A stretch of DNA of 64,000 bases from contig NZ_CP157804.1 of NCBI RefSeq assembly GCF_040112705.1, forward strand, positions 1,916,001-1,980,000. Reading direction: 5' to 3'. A model generated the notes under the pieces. The model saw only the letters and a program-made list of their open reading frames with translations. It did not search any database and had not been told where the DNA came from. The position numbers and the translations under genes were made by a program. This document shows positions 28,754-37,147 of the stretch, in pieces; the stretch's first letter is position 1; each line of letters begins with the position of its first letter. Source of the stretch: Flagellimonas sp. MMG031. Its GTDB lineage: Bacteria; Bacteroidota; Bacteroidia; Flavobacteriales; Flavobacteriaceae.

Positions 28754-29062
28754 TTAATCCACAAATTTGAATTCCAAAACGCCGTTGATTTGAACATTAC
28801 GACCTTCAGCTCGCGCCTGGTTGATGATCATTCGGGCTGTTTGTCTTTCTTCCTCCAATTCTCCGATGCGACTGTCCAATAGGTTGGTCTTGCTGTGGTG
28901 ATTGCCTTCCCAAATTTTGAGTCTTTGGATTTTGTGAAAGTTGATTTTTTCATCGATCAATGAGGAGATAACATCGCAGGCCTCACTAGGTGTGAATGTC
29001 CCGTCTACCAACTGAATCGTCTTTTGCTCAGTGGTCACTTTTGATAATTGCTTTGTTTCCAT
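28754..29062 (-). CDS. Hypothetical 102-residue soluble protein, first gene of the DAB operon
   Basis: No signal peptide or membrane segment. Residues 15-50 (IQLVDGTFTPSEACDVISSLIDEKINFHKIQRL) and the helix around 68-90 (ELEEERQTARMIINQARAEG) look like a compact alpha/beta fold ending in a strand VLEFKFVD. I do not recognise it. It is divergent from the LysR regulator (95 bp between starts) and co-directional with dabB/dabA, so it is probably co-regulated with carbon uptake. Confidence 0.65.
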   Translation of the reverse strand: METKQLSKVTTEQKTIQLVDGTFTPSEACDVISSLIDEKINFHKIQRLKIWEGNHHSKTNLLDSRIGELEEERQTARMIINQARAEGRNVQINGVLEFKFVD

Positions 29063-29157
29063 GGATGTGAGTTTAGATTTATTCTTTGCTGCAAAGGTTA
29101 GGTAAATAAGTCATTAAATTTTATTTATATTTATAATAATAAACATTAACTTCTTTT
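29063..29157. promoter_or_regulatory. Divergent control region of the DAB operon and lysR gene
   Basis: 95 bp between the starts of the two divergent units, very A+T rich, with the run TTTATTTATATTTATAATAATAAA near 29120-29147 that has dyad character. LysR regulators bind such sites in the region between their own gene and the target operon. I cannot mark a single T-N11-A box with confidence. Confidence 0.45.
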
Positions 29158-30084
29158 ATGAACTACACTTTGCACCAACTACAGATATTCCTGAAAATAA
29201 CTGAATTACAGAGCATTACGAAGGCTTCAGAGGAGCTTCACCTGACCCAGCCAGCAGTGTCCATACAGTTGAAAAATTTTCAAGATCAGTTTCCGATTCC
29301 CCTCACGGAAGTGGTGGGCAGACGACTTTTTGTCACGGATTTTGGAAAGGAAATTGCCCAAGCTGCCGAAAAAATTTTGAATCAAGTACAAGAAATCAAC
29401 TACCGGACCATGGCGTATCAAGGAAAATTATCGGGTCGCCTTAAAATATCGGTCGTTTCCACCGGCAAGTATGTGATGCCTTATTTTATGTCGGATTTTA
29501 TGGCAGAACATACCGGGGTAGATCTTATAATGGACGTGACGAACAAAACTAAGGTCGTCCGGAGTTTGGAACTCAATGAGGTTGATTTTGCCCTGGTTTC
29601 GGTGTTACCGGATAAATTGAAAGTAGATGGTGTGGAACTGATGCCCAATAAATTGTTTTACGTGAGCAATTATGATCGGGAATTACCAAAATCGCCTTCA
29701 AAAAAGCATCTTTTTGAACGAACGCCCCTGATTTATAGGGAACCTGGGTCTGCAACGCGAAATGCGATGGAAGGCTTTATCGAAAAGAATAATTTTAAGG
29801 TCAACAAAACCATGGAGCTTACCTCAAACGAAGCTGTAAAACAGGCCGTAATTGCGGGATTGGGATGTTCCATCATGCCCTTGATCGGGAACAAGAACGC
29901 ACTTCGTAACAAAGACCTCAAAATTGTGCCCGTGAAAGGATTGCCCATTATTACCAATTGGAACTTGATTTGGTTGCAATCCAAAAATCTTTCACCCGCT
30001 GCAGTGGCCTTTCTGGATTATCTGAGGGAGCGCAAGGAATTTATCATCAAGGATAAATTTGATTGGATTTCCGATTTTTCATAA
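29158..30084 (+). CDS. LysR-type regulator of the DAB operon (CbbR/CmpR-like)
   Basis: 308 residues. N-terminal winged helix-turn-helix (about 1-65: LQIFLKITELQSITKASEEL and LTQPAVSIQLKNFQ), a linker helix and a LysR substrate domain (about 90-300) with LSGRLKISVVSTGKYVMPYF and EPGSATRNAMEGF, resembling the CbbR/CmpR branch that controls carbon fixation or bicarbonate uptake. Divergent placement from dabBA supports that role; the effector is unknown. Transcription ends at a strong terminator directly after the stop codon. Confidence 0.9.
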   Translation: MNYTLHQLQIFLKITELQSITKASEELHLTQPAVSIQLKNFQDQFPIPLTEVVGRRLFVTDFGKEIAQAAEKILNQVQEINYRTMAYQGKLSGRLKISVVSTGKYVMPYFMSDFMAEHTGVDLIMDVTNKTKVVRSLELNEVDFALVSVLPDKLKVDGVELMPNKLFYVSNYDRELPKSPSKKHLFERTPLIYREPGSATRNAMEGFIEKNNFKVNKTMELTSNEAVKQAVIAGLGCSIMPLIGNKNALRNKDLKIVPVKGLPIITNWNLIWLQSKNLSPAAVAFLDYLRERKEFIIKDKFDWISDFS

Positions 30085-30117
30085 AAAAAGCGCCGTACCC
30101 AAGGCATGGCGCTTTTT
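30085..30117 (+). terminator. Rho-independent terminator after lysR
   Basis: A perfect 10 bp inverted repeat, AAAAAGCGCC (30085-30094) and GGCGCTTTTT (30108-30117), with a 13 nt loop. A-rich and T-rich ends on both sides make it usable in both directions, also stopping readthrough from the oxidoreductase gene that reads towards it. Confidence 0.88.
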
Positions 30118-30162
30118 GATGTCTCTGTCTCAGAAAACCTTAAAGGTTTATTAGGGGTGCAA

Positions 30163-31563
30163 CTACACCAATTTCATGTTTTTGGGATCCCAATGCATGA
30201 TTTTTTTATCAAAATAGCTGGTGTTGCAGGCAAGTGCCGGAGCGGCTGCCCTAAATCCAAACTCTGCATCTTCCACAACCGTTTTACCATCACGGATGGC
30301 GTCAAAAAAGTTGGTGAAGTGATCCAGATGTGAGCTGTATCCTTCGGGAGCTTTATAGATTACATCACCCTTTGGATGTCTTTTTTGCTGTGCCTCGGTC
30401 CATTTGGCATTATAAGCGGCAGTCATCCGCTTTTGCATTTCTTCGGGGAAGGTAAAAACAGAATCATAACCTCCAAATCCGGGAGCTTCGGGCATTTTGC
30501 TGTATCCCACCGTAATATCGTCCCCATTGATGGTAATGGTGCCTTCCGAACCAATTAGCTCTATGACCTCCTGACCTCCGGTACCGCTGATGAAATTCAC
30601 CCGTAGGTTCAACTGGAAAGCAGGATGCTCTTCGCTATCGGGATATTGCATGACGCCGGACATCACATCGGGCATGTTCCTGCCATCTTTCCAGTAACTG
30701 AACTGTCCAGTGCTATACACACTCTCTGGTCCTTTTGAATTGGTAATTAAATGTGTACCGCTCAGTAAATGGATGTAAAGGTCGCCGGCAACGCCTGTTC
30801 CAAATTCCTTAAAGGCCCTCCACCAAAAGAATTTTTTGGCATCAAATGGCATTTTATCAGTGATTTCGATAAAGGTTTCCCAATCCGTGGTCTCGGCACT
30901 GGCATCGTCTGGAATGGTGTATTCCCATGCTCCGATGGAACTTTGACGGTCCCATGCCGCGGAAACCATGTTCAAGTCCCCGATTTCTCCGGCAGCCAAA
31001 AGCTCTTTTGCCTTTTCATAGCCCACACTGCTTACACGTTGACTACCAATTTGGACCACCTTGCCCGATTTTTTTGCCGCTTGCATAACTGGATAGCCTT
31101 CATCGATTTTATGAACCATCGGTTTCTCCAGATACACATGCTTGCCTTTGGCAAGCGCATCCAATGTCATCTGCGCATGCCACACATCGGTGGTACAGAT
31201 AAGCACCGCATCAATATCGTCCCTGTCCAATAGGTCCTTGTAATTTCGGGTAACGTACAAGTCCTTGCCAAATTCTTCCTGTGCCCGAATCAGTCGGCCT
31301 TCATAAAGGTCACAAATACCGGCAAGCTCTACTCCGGGAACACGGAGGGCAGTGGATAGGTCAAAATGGCCTTGGACACCATAGCCAATCACACCGATAC
31401 GGACGGTATCGTTGCTCCCAAACCCTTTTTGATAACGAAGTATGCGCTCTTCGGCCTTTTCTTGGGCTGCAAATGAGATAAAGGGGGTGCTCGCCGTAGC
31501 CAGCGTAGTGGCCCCAATTTGACGTAAAAACTTTCTTCTTTTGTTGGAATCGTTGTTTTTCAT
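30163..31563 (-). CDS. Gfo/Idh/MocA-family oxidoreductase with Tat signal
   Basis: 466 residues. The N-terminus KRRKFLRQIGATTLATAS is a twin-arginine signal, so the protein is exported folded with its NAD(P) bound. A Rossmann domain follows (VRIGVIGYGVQG, with DAVLICTTDVWHA and GKHVYLEKPMVH), then a C-terminal alpha/beta domain. Family members oxidise or epimerise sugars or inositols, and some Bacteroidota Tat-exported ones act on glycosides. It is 23 bp downstream of the TolB-like gene. Substrate unknown. Confidence 0.9.
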   Translation of the reverse strand: MKNNDSNKRRKFLRQIGATTLATASTPFISFAAQEKAEERILRYQKGFGSNDTVRIGVIGYGVQGHFDLSTALRVPGVELAGICDLYEGRLIRAQEEFGKDLYVTRNYKDLLDRDDIDAVLICTTDVWHAQMTLDALAKGKHVYLEKPMVHKIDEGYPVMQAAKKSGKVVQIGSQRVSSVGYEKAKELLAAGEIGDLNMVSAAWDRQSSIGAWEYTIPDDASAETTDWETFIEITDKMPFDAKKFFWWRAFKEFGTGVAGDLYIHLLSGTHLITNSKGPESVYSTGQFSYWKDGRNMPDVMSGVMQYPDSEEHPAFQLNLRVNFISGTGGQEVIELIGSEGTITINGDDITVGYSKMPEAPGFGGYDSVFTFPEEMQKRMTAAYNAKWTEAQQKRHPKGDVIYKAPEGYSSHLDHFTNFFDAIRDGKTVVEDAEFGFRAAAPALACNTSYFDKKIMHWDPKNMKLV

Positions 31564-31586
31564 GTGTTTTGGTTTCTTATTTTCTT

Positions 31587-32948
31587 CTAGTTGATGGAAT
31601 AGCTCACAAAAGCGACCTTTTTGCTATCGGGACTCCATGAGGGCACATTGATGGTACCTTGGCCCCCAAAGAACACAGGGGTAATGTCCTTAATGTCCCT
31701 TGTTTTCAGGTTCATCAATCTTAACTTCACTTGCTTACCGAATAAGTGATTCTGTTTTTGGTCCGAAGTGTAGGCGATATATACAATCCATTTGCCATCT
31801 GGGCTAGGGTGGGGGAACCAATTGGAATTTTGGTCAAAAGTCAATTGTTCCTGGTTTTTGCCATTTGGCTCCATTCTCCATAATTGCATGTGCCCGGATT
31901 TATAGGAATTATAATAGATGTACTTACCATCTGGGGAATATTCAGGGCCATCATCCAGCCCCTCCCCATTGGTCAGTCTTTTTTCCTCACCACCTTCTAC
32001 TGGGATGGTATAGATGTCATAATTTCCATTTCGCTCGGCGCAATAGGCCAATCTTTTGCCATCTGGCGACCATCCGTGCCAATAAGAAGGCACTTTAGAG
32101 GTTACCTTTCGTGGCGTGCCACCACCAATAGGAAGAACGTAAATAGCAGATTTATAGGGTTTGGTTGAGGGGTGTTCCCTGTCGTTATGGCTAATGGCGA
32201 GCCATTTGTGATCGGGAGAAATGCCATGGTCATTATTGCATTCGTCGGCAAAGCCGGTTTCCAATAGTTCCAGCTCTTTACGTTCAAGGTCCAAGGTATA
32301 TAACTTCCCTTTACTGTTTACGATCAAATAATTGTCCGGGTGCCAATTGGGGGCTTCAAAATGCTCATTTATCGTTAGTACCGTTTCAATGCTCCCGGTC
32401 TCAATGTCTACGGTCTGTATGTAACTGGTAGTATCCATTTTTTGTTTTGTAGGGTTATTGTAGGAATGGATGGACTGTCCCACTAATTTCCATTGATTGT
32501 TCCATTTTTCCAAAAGACGTATTTCATGGGATAGGGACACCTTTCCATTGGTGTCCACCGAAACTTCATCATGGTTCACCCATGCCATATCCCTGCCGAT
32601 TTTCATACTGTGATTGGAATGAAAGGCAAATCCACCATTTCCCATCATGCCCGGTTGGGGGTCGATCATGGTTTTTGAGGGTAGGTTGAAGGTGTTTCCA
32701 TCTGCCGTAGAAACCATAATGCGTCCATAAGGCCGCTCCAGCCAGCATTCGGCATGTTCCTCTTTGTCCCCCATACGCCAAGTCCTTCCTTCTTTTTCCA
32801 ATAATGTGATGATTTCCAGGGAATCTTTCGATTGCTGTGCGGATAAGGAAATGCTGGATAAAATACTGAATAAAAGTAGGCAGGACTTTGAAAGCGACAA
32901 TTGAAATTGGCGCACGAGAAGCTGCTGAAGATGTAAAAAAACCTTCAT
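31587..32948 (-). CDS. Secreted TolB-like beta-propeller protein with an N-terminal SnoaL/NTF2-like part
   Basis: About 453 residues from the ATG at 32946-32948, which starts the leader [20 protein letters not shown] and signal-like [17 protein letters not shown]. Residues about 40-150 ([36 protein letters not shown]) look like a SnoaL/NTF2-type fold; the rest is a WD40-like (PD40) propeller with repeats such as [38 protein letters not shown] and [19 protein letters not shown]. Such propellers often recognise or process extracellular material; no catalytic residues stand out. Probably one unit with the oxidoreductase gene downstream. Confidence 0.85.
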   Translation of the reverse strand: MKVFLHLQQLLVRQFQLSLSKSCLLLFSILSSISLSAQQSKDSLEIITLLEKEGRTWRMGDKEEHAECWLERPYGRIMVSTADGNTFNLPSKTMIDPQPGMMGNGGFAFHSNHSMKIGRDMAWVNHDEVSVDTNGKVSLSHEIRLLEKWNNQWKLVGQSIHSYNNPTKQKMDTTSYIQTVDIETGSIETVLTINEHFEAPNWHPDNYLIVNSKGKLYTLDLERKELELLETGFADECNNDHGISPDHKWLAISHNDREHPSTKPYKSAIYVLPIGGGTPRKVTSKVPSYWHGWSPDGKRLAYCAERNGNYDIYTIPVEGGEEKRLTNGEGLDDGPEYSPDGKYIYYNSYKSGHMQLWRMEPNGKNQEQLTFDQNSNWFPHPSPDGKWIVYIAYTSDQKQNHLFGKQVKLRLMNLKTRDIKDITPVFFGGQGTINVPSWSPDSKKVAFVSYSIN

Positions 32949-33042
32949 GTTTGGTTGTTTAGTTTTGGTGTGCGCCCTAAATATACGGCTTTGCAAATTC
33001 ACAAGCCAAGGGTATTTTGTGGCGTAACCCTATGGTTGGTCT

Positions 33043-33744
33043 TCAGAGCATGGGTTTTAGCACTTTCCACACGTTTTCAGCGACCAGTTTTTGCCCTTTT
33101 TCGGTGGGATGTATGCCATCGGCCTGATTCAGTTCGGGAATACCGGCTACACCTTCCAATAAAAAGGGAATAATTGCTATTTGTTCTTCTGATGCCAAGT
33201 TTGGGAAAATATTCTCAAATTCTGCGGTATACTCCGGACCCATATTAGGTGGAATCTTCATACCGGCCAAAATAATCTTGGCATTGGGCAGCTCTTTCTG
33301 TACTTGGTCGACCATCGCTTGAAGATTGGAGGCCGTTTCGGTCAATGGAATCCCTCTCAACCCGTCATTGGCTCCCAATTCGATGATAACGATATCAATG
33401 TCCTCTTCCAACACCCAATCCAATCGATTTTTGCCGCTAGCGGTGGTCTCGCCACTTAGCCCAGCGTTGATTACGGAGTAATTCAGCCCCAAAGAATCAA
33501 TTTTTTGTTGGATGACCGACGGAAAAGCCTCACCCATTTCTAGGCCGTAGCCAGCGGTTAAACTATCGCCAAAAAAGAGTATTTTTTTATCGGAATCGGC
33601 TGTTTCGGCAACTACCGTTTCTTCTGCTGGAACCGATTCCTGTTTTTCTTTTTTGGAACTCTTCTCACCACAGCCAGAAACTAGTAAAATCAAAAAATAA
33701 CAAAACATTAACGGACTGCGGAAGCTTGGGGTTTTCTTGGTCAT
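33043..33744 (-). CDS. tesA: SGNH/GDSL esterase (TesA-like arylesterase), lipoprotein
   Basis: About 233 residues from the ATG at 33742-33744; the farther in-frame ATG at 33781-33783 is 3 bp from the divergent gene start and adds residues before the signal. Lipobox VSGCGEK, then SGNH blocks: ILFFGDSLTAGYGLE (Ser), SGETTASG (Gly), ELGANDGLRG (Asn) and DGIHPTEKGQ (Asp/His). It hydrolyses acyl esters or thioesters in the periplasm. Divergence from an ABC ATPase plus large permease matches the E. coli tesA / ybbA-ybbP arrangement. Confidence 0.9.
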   Translation of the reverse strand: MTKKTPSFRSPLMFCYFLILLVSGCGEKSSKKEKQESVPAEETVVAETADSDKKILFFGDSLTAGYGLEMGEAFPSVIQQKIDSLGLNYSVINAGLSGETTASGKNRLDWVLEEDIDIVIIELGANDGLRGIPLTETASNLQAMVDQVQKELPNAKIILAGMKIPPNMGPEYTAEFENIFPNLASEEQIAIIPFLLEGVAGIPELNQADGIHPTEKGQKLVAENVWKVLKPML

Positions 33745-33763
33745 GGGCAATTTTAGTATTTTG
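33737..33763 (+). promoter_or_regulatory. Possible promoter of the ybbA-ybbP-like operon
   Basis: TTG at 33737-33739, a 17 nt spacer, then TAttTTG at 33757-33763, close to the flavobacterial pattern TTG-N17-23-TAnnTTTG. It lies 23 bp before the ABC gene start and overlaps the 5' end of the divergent esterase gene. Support is only by consensus. Confidence 0.35.
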
Positions 33764-33786
33764 AGAGTTTTAACCAAAAACATGGT

Positions 33787-34464
33787 ATGTCAAAGATATT
33801 AAAAGTTCAAAACCTCTCTAAAACATATAAAAGTGGAGATCATGACTTAAATGTACTCAATAATGTTTCTTTTGAGGTGGATAAGGGCCAAAGTTTTGCC
33901 ATAGTAGGTCCTTCAGGTAGTGGAAAAACCACATTGTTGGGCCTTTGTGCCGGACTGGACACTACAGATCAGGGCGAGGTTTGGCTCTGTGGTTCCAATT
34001 TGTTCGATTTGGATGAAGACGGGAGGGCGTTGTTGAGAAACCAAAATGTGGGATTTGTTTTTCAGGACTTTCAATTGCTACCGACCCTCACCGCTCTTGA
34101 GAACGTTGTTGTTCCTTTGGAACTGCGCGGGGCAAAAAAAGCCAAGGAACAGGGAAAGGAACTATTGGCCAAAGTGGGGCTTCAGGAGAGGGAAGCGCAT
34201 TATCCGTCACAATTATCCGGAGGGGAGCAGCAAAGGGTCGCCCTGGCACGTGCTTTCGCCAACCGCCCATTGATTTTGTTTGCTGATGAGCCTACTGGAA
34301 ATCTTGATGACGACACAGGGACTCGGATAGAGGACCTGCTTTTCGAGCTTAACAAGGAGCAGGGTACAGCACTCGTAATCGTGACCCATGACTTGGAGTT
34401 GGCCAAAAAAACGGATAAAAGCATTCGCCTTAGATCGGGCAAAATCGAGGAAACCGTAGGGTAG
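33787..34464 (+). CDS. ybbA: ABC transporter ATPase, LolD/YbbA type
   Basis: 225 residues. Walker A GPSGSGKTT, Q-loop FQDFQLLPTLTALENV, signature LSGGEQQR, Walker B ILFADEPTGNLD, H-loop VTHD. The MacB/LolD subfamily works with FtsX-like permeases and often moves no substrate across the inner membrane but transmits force (lipoprotein release or export). It is followed after 1 bp by an 845-residue FtsX-like permease. Confidence 0.93.
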   Translation: MSKILKVQNLSKTYKSGDHDLNVLNNVSFEVDKGQSFAIVGPSGSGKTTLLGLCAGLDTTDQGEVWLCGSNLFDLDEDGRALLRNQNVGFVFQDFQLLPTLTALENVVVPLELRGAKKAKEQGKELLAKVGLQEREAHYPSQLSGGEQQRVALARAFANRPLILFADEPTGNLDDDTGTRIEDLLFELNKEQGTALVIVTHDLELAKKTDKSIRLRSGKIEETVG

Positions 34465-34465
34465 T

Positions 34466-37003
34466 ATGGGAAAGAACAACGCTGGATTTTCTTGGTTGCT
34501 CAAAATGGCCTGGCGCGATGGTCGGGCGAGCTATGGTAAACTTTTGTTATTTGTTTTCTCCATTACCTTGGGCGTGGCCGCTGTGGTAAGTGTACATTCA
34601 TTCAGCCGGGTATTGCGGGAGAACATTGCCCTACAATCGAAATCCCTTTTGGGGGCGGATTTTGTTATTGAAAGTGATAAGCCCGTCAATGATAAGGTGA
34701 TGGGAATCATGGATTCCCTTGGAGGTGCCGATGCAAAGGAAATCAACTTCCTTTCCATGGCTGCTTTCCCCGCAAGCAATGGCACCAAACTCATGGAAGT
34801 TAGGGGCGTGGAAGGAGGTTTCCCTTTTTACGGGGATTTGGAGACCGAGCCATCTTCGGCTAGCAAGACTTTTAAAAACGGTGGTGCACTGGTGGATGCC
34901 ACTACCATGCTACAACTCCAGCTAAAAGAAGGGGATAGTATCAAATTGGGGGCTGTGACCCTGCCGATTTCCGGTGCATTGGAGAATGTACCCGGCAGCA
35001 CTTCGGTTTTCGGCGCCATTGCTCCGCCGGTCCTCATTCCTTATCGATATATCGAAATGACCGGGTTGGTGCAGACTGGAAGCCGAATCGAGTACAAGTA
35101 TTATTTTGAGGCTGATGAAGGTCAGGATATGGCCTTGTTGAGCAAGAAGGTGGAACCTGTCTTGGATTTGGAAGAAGCAGATTTGGATACGCATCTATCC
35201 GAAGCGAGAAGATTGGGCAGGCGGTATGAAAATTTCGCAAAATTCCTAAATCTTGTAGGGTTTATTGCGCTTTTGTTGGGCTGTGTGGGCATCGCCAGCG
35301 GAATGGGTATCTATGTTCGCATGAAAATAAGGTCCATTGCTGTGCTTAAATGTTTGGGAGCTTCCAAACGACAGAGTTATTTGATATTTTTTGTCCAGAT
35401 AGTCTGCATGGGTATCATTGGTGGTTTGTTGGGAACTATACTGGGGTATCTCCTTCAGCAGCTTTTTCCTGTGCTGTTGGGTGACCTCTTGCCTGTGGAT
35501 GTGGATATCACTTTCTCGATGCAAAGCATATTGCTGGGTCTTTTACTTGGGGTGGCCATGTCCGTGTTGTTTGCCCTTTACCCCCTTATGAAAACGCTCT
35601 ATGTGTCACCATTGCAAGCGCTTAGGGTGGTACAGGAACCAAGGTCCAATTCCAAAAGGGCCACTGCTGCCGTTGGCATGGCCATTTTACTCTTTATCTG
35701 TGGTTTTTCCTATTGGTTGCTAGGCGATTTGGTGAGGTCTTTACTCTTTGTGGCCGGTCTGCTGGTCGTATTTTTGATTTTGACCGCTGTGGCCCGTTTT
35801 TTTATGGCCTTGTTAAAACGATTTTTCCCCTATTCATGGAGTTTTATCGCCCGTCAAAGCCTAAAGAATCTATTTCGCCCACAAAATCAAACCTTGGTAT
35901 TGGTTCTATCGATTGGGATAGGTACATTTTTGATCAGCACCCTGTATTTTACAAAGGATATGTTGTTGGAGAAAGCGGCCATTGAAGACAGTGCCAATAG
36001 TGCCAATATGATTCTAATGGACATTCAAAAGCAACAAGTGGAAGCCATTGCACAAACGGTGGAATCCGCAGGAATGCCGGTAATTGACAAGATTCCTATT
36101 GTTACAATGCGGGTGGAGACCTTGAACGGCCGACATGTGGAGGACATTCGAAAAGATTCCACCTCACAAGTGGGCAGGTGGATATTGAACCATGAATTCA
36201 GGGTGACCTATCGTGATAGTCTTATCGGCTCGGAAAGGATTATGGCAGGGGAATGGGTAAAACAAGCGGAATCCAATGCCGAAATCCCGATTTCCGTAAG
36301 CAGTGACTTTGCCAACATGGCAAAAGTAAACATTGGAGACCCGGTCGCTTTTAATGTACAGGGTCGGATTATGGAGACCACGGTGCAGAGCATACGCGAA
36401 GTGGATTGGAGTAGACTGCAGCCCAATTTTTCCGTTGTTTTTCCATCGGGAGTGCTCGAGAATGCCCCTCAATTTGGGGTCATGACCCTGCGAACATCGG
36501 ATGATGAAAGTTCGGCAAGCCTCCAACAGCAATTGGTACGCGATTTTCCCAATGTTTCCATTTTAGACCTTAAACGGATTCTCGCCCTGCTGGAAGACAT
36601 CTTGGGAAAGATTGGATGGATTATCAATTTTATGGCCTTCTTCAGTATTTTTGTCGGGGTTGCTGTATTGATGGGAGCTATTTATAGCAGTAAGCATCAA
36701 AGGGTAAAACAAGGAGCGTTGCTAAGGACTTTGGGCGCAAAAAGTGCGCAAATTCTCAAAATGATCGCTATCGAGTATACCATTTTAGGCTTTTTGGGTG
36801 CCTTTATGGGGGTGGTATTGGCTGTTTTGGCCAGTTCACTACTGGCATGGCTACTTTTTGAAACCGCTTTTGCACCTTCTGCGGTGCCGTTTTTCATAAT
36901 TCTACCTGCGATAACACTCCTGGTTTTTACCCTGGGTGTGACCAATAGTATTGGGATTGTGAGAAATTCCCCATTGGCTGTACTGAAAAAGGAGAAAGAA
37001 TAA
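34466..37003 (+). CDS. ybbP: FtsX-like ABC permease, YbbP type
   Basis: 845 residues, with two FtsX/MacB-PCD-like halves and about ten membrane helices: one at 25-45 (LLLFVFSITLGVAAVVSVHS), a central bundle around 255-455 including GFIALLLGCVGIASGMGIYV, and a C-terminal bundle (WIINFMAFFSIFVGVAVLMG onwards). Two large periplasmic domains lie between. YbbP proteins pair with YbbA next to tesA; the substrate is not established, with lipid or esterase-product handling proposed. Gene order here repeats that of proteobacteria, supporting functional linkage. Confidence 0.9.
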   Translation: MGKNNAGFSWLLKMAWRDGRASYGKLLLFVFSITLGVAAVVSVHSFSRVLRENIALQSKSLLGADFVIESDKPVNDKVMGIMDSLGGADAKEINFLSMAAFPASNGTKLMEVRGVEGGFPFYGDLETEPSSASKTFKNGGALVDATTMLQLQLKEGDSIKLGAVTLPISGALENVPGSTSVFGAIAPPVLIPYRYIEMTGLVQTGSRIEYKYYFEADEGQDMALLSKKVEPVLDLEEADLDTHLSEARRLGRRYENFAKFLNLVGFIALLLGCVGIASGMGIYVRMKIRSIAVLKCLGASKRQSYLIFFVQIVCMGIIGGLLGTILGYLLQQLFPVLLGDLLPVDVDITFSMQSILLGLLLGVAMSVLFALYPLMKTLYVSPLQALRVVQEPRSNSKRATAAVGMAILLFICGFSYWLLGDLVRSLLFVAGLLVVFLILTAVARFFMALLKRFFPYSWSFIARQSLKNLFRPQNQTLVLVLSIGIGTFLISTLYFTKDMLLEKAAIEDSANSANMILMDIQKQQVEAIAQTVESAGMPVIDKIPIVTMRVETLNGRHVEDIRKDSTSQVGRWILNHEFRVTYRDSLIGSERIMAGEWVKQAESNAEIPISVSSDFANMAKVNIGDPVAFNVQGRIMETTVQSIREVDWSRLQPNFSVVFPSGVLENAPQFGVMTLRTSDDESSASLQQQLVRDFPNVSILDLKRILALLEDILGKIGWIINFMAFFSIFVGVAVLMGAIYSSKHQRVKQGALLRTLGAKSAQILKMIAIEYTILGFLGAFMGVVLAVLASSLLAWLLFETAFAPSAVPFFIILPAITLLVFTLGVTNSIGIVRNSPLAVLKKEKE

Positions 37004-37007
37004 AAAA

Positions 37008-37134
37008 GACTGTCCAAAAATCAGTTTGTCTGTCAGTTCGAGCGCAGTGTATAACTTAAAGCATGTTGATAATCAAGGGGTTTAGACTGCGCTCAACCTG
37101 ACTAGGTTCAAATAGTACTGTTTTTTAGACAACC
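37008..37134. repeat. Nested imperfect palindromic repeat element, about 127 bp
   Basis: Outer arms GACTGTCCAAAAATCAGT (37008-37025) and the complement-matching ACTGTTTTTTAGACAACC (37117-37134) enclose inner arms GTCAGTTCGAGCGCAGT (37032-37048) and ACTGCGCTCAACCTGAC (37086-37102). Both pairs are imperfect inverted repeats. The inner arms have the look of dispersed flavobacterial palindromic repeats. It fills the gap between two convergent genes (ybbP-like and the FGE gene) and could act as a bidirectional terminator. No second copy was noticed in this window. Confidence 0.7.
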
Positions 37135-37147
37135 TTTTCCAATTTTC

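Noticed and set aside
37032..37102. CRISPR repeats
   Set aside because: Only one inverted pair, no direct repeats with spacers and no cas genes in the window.
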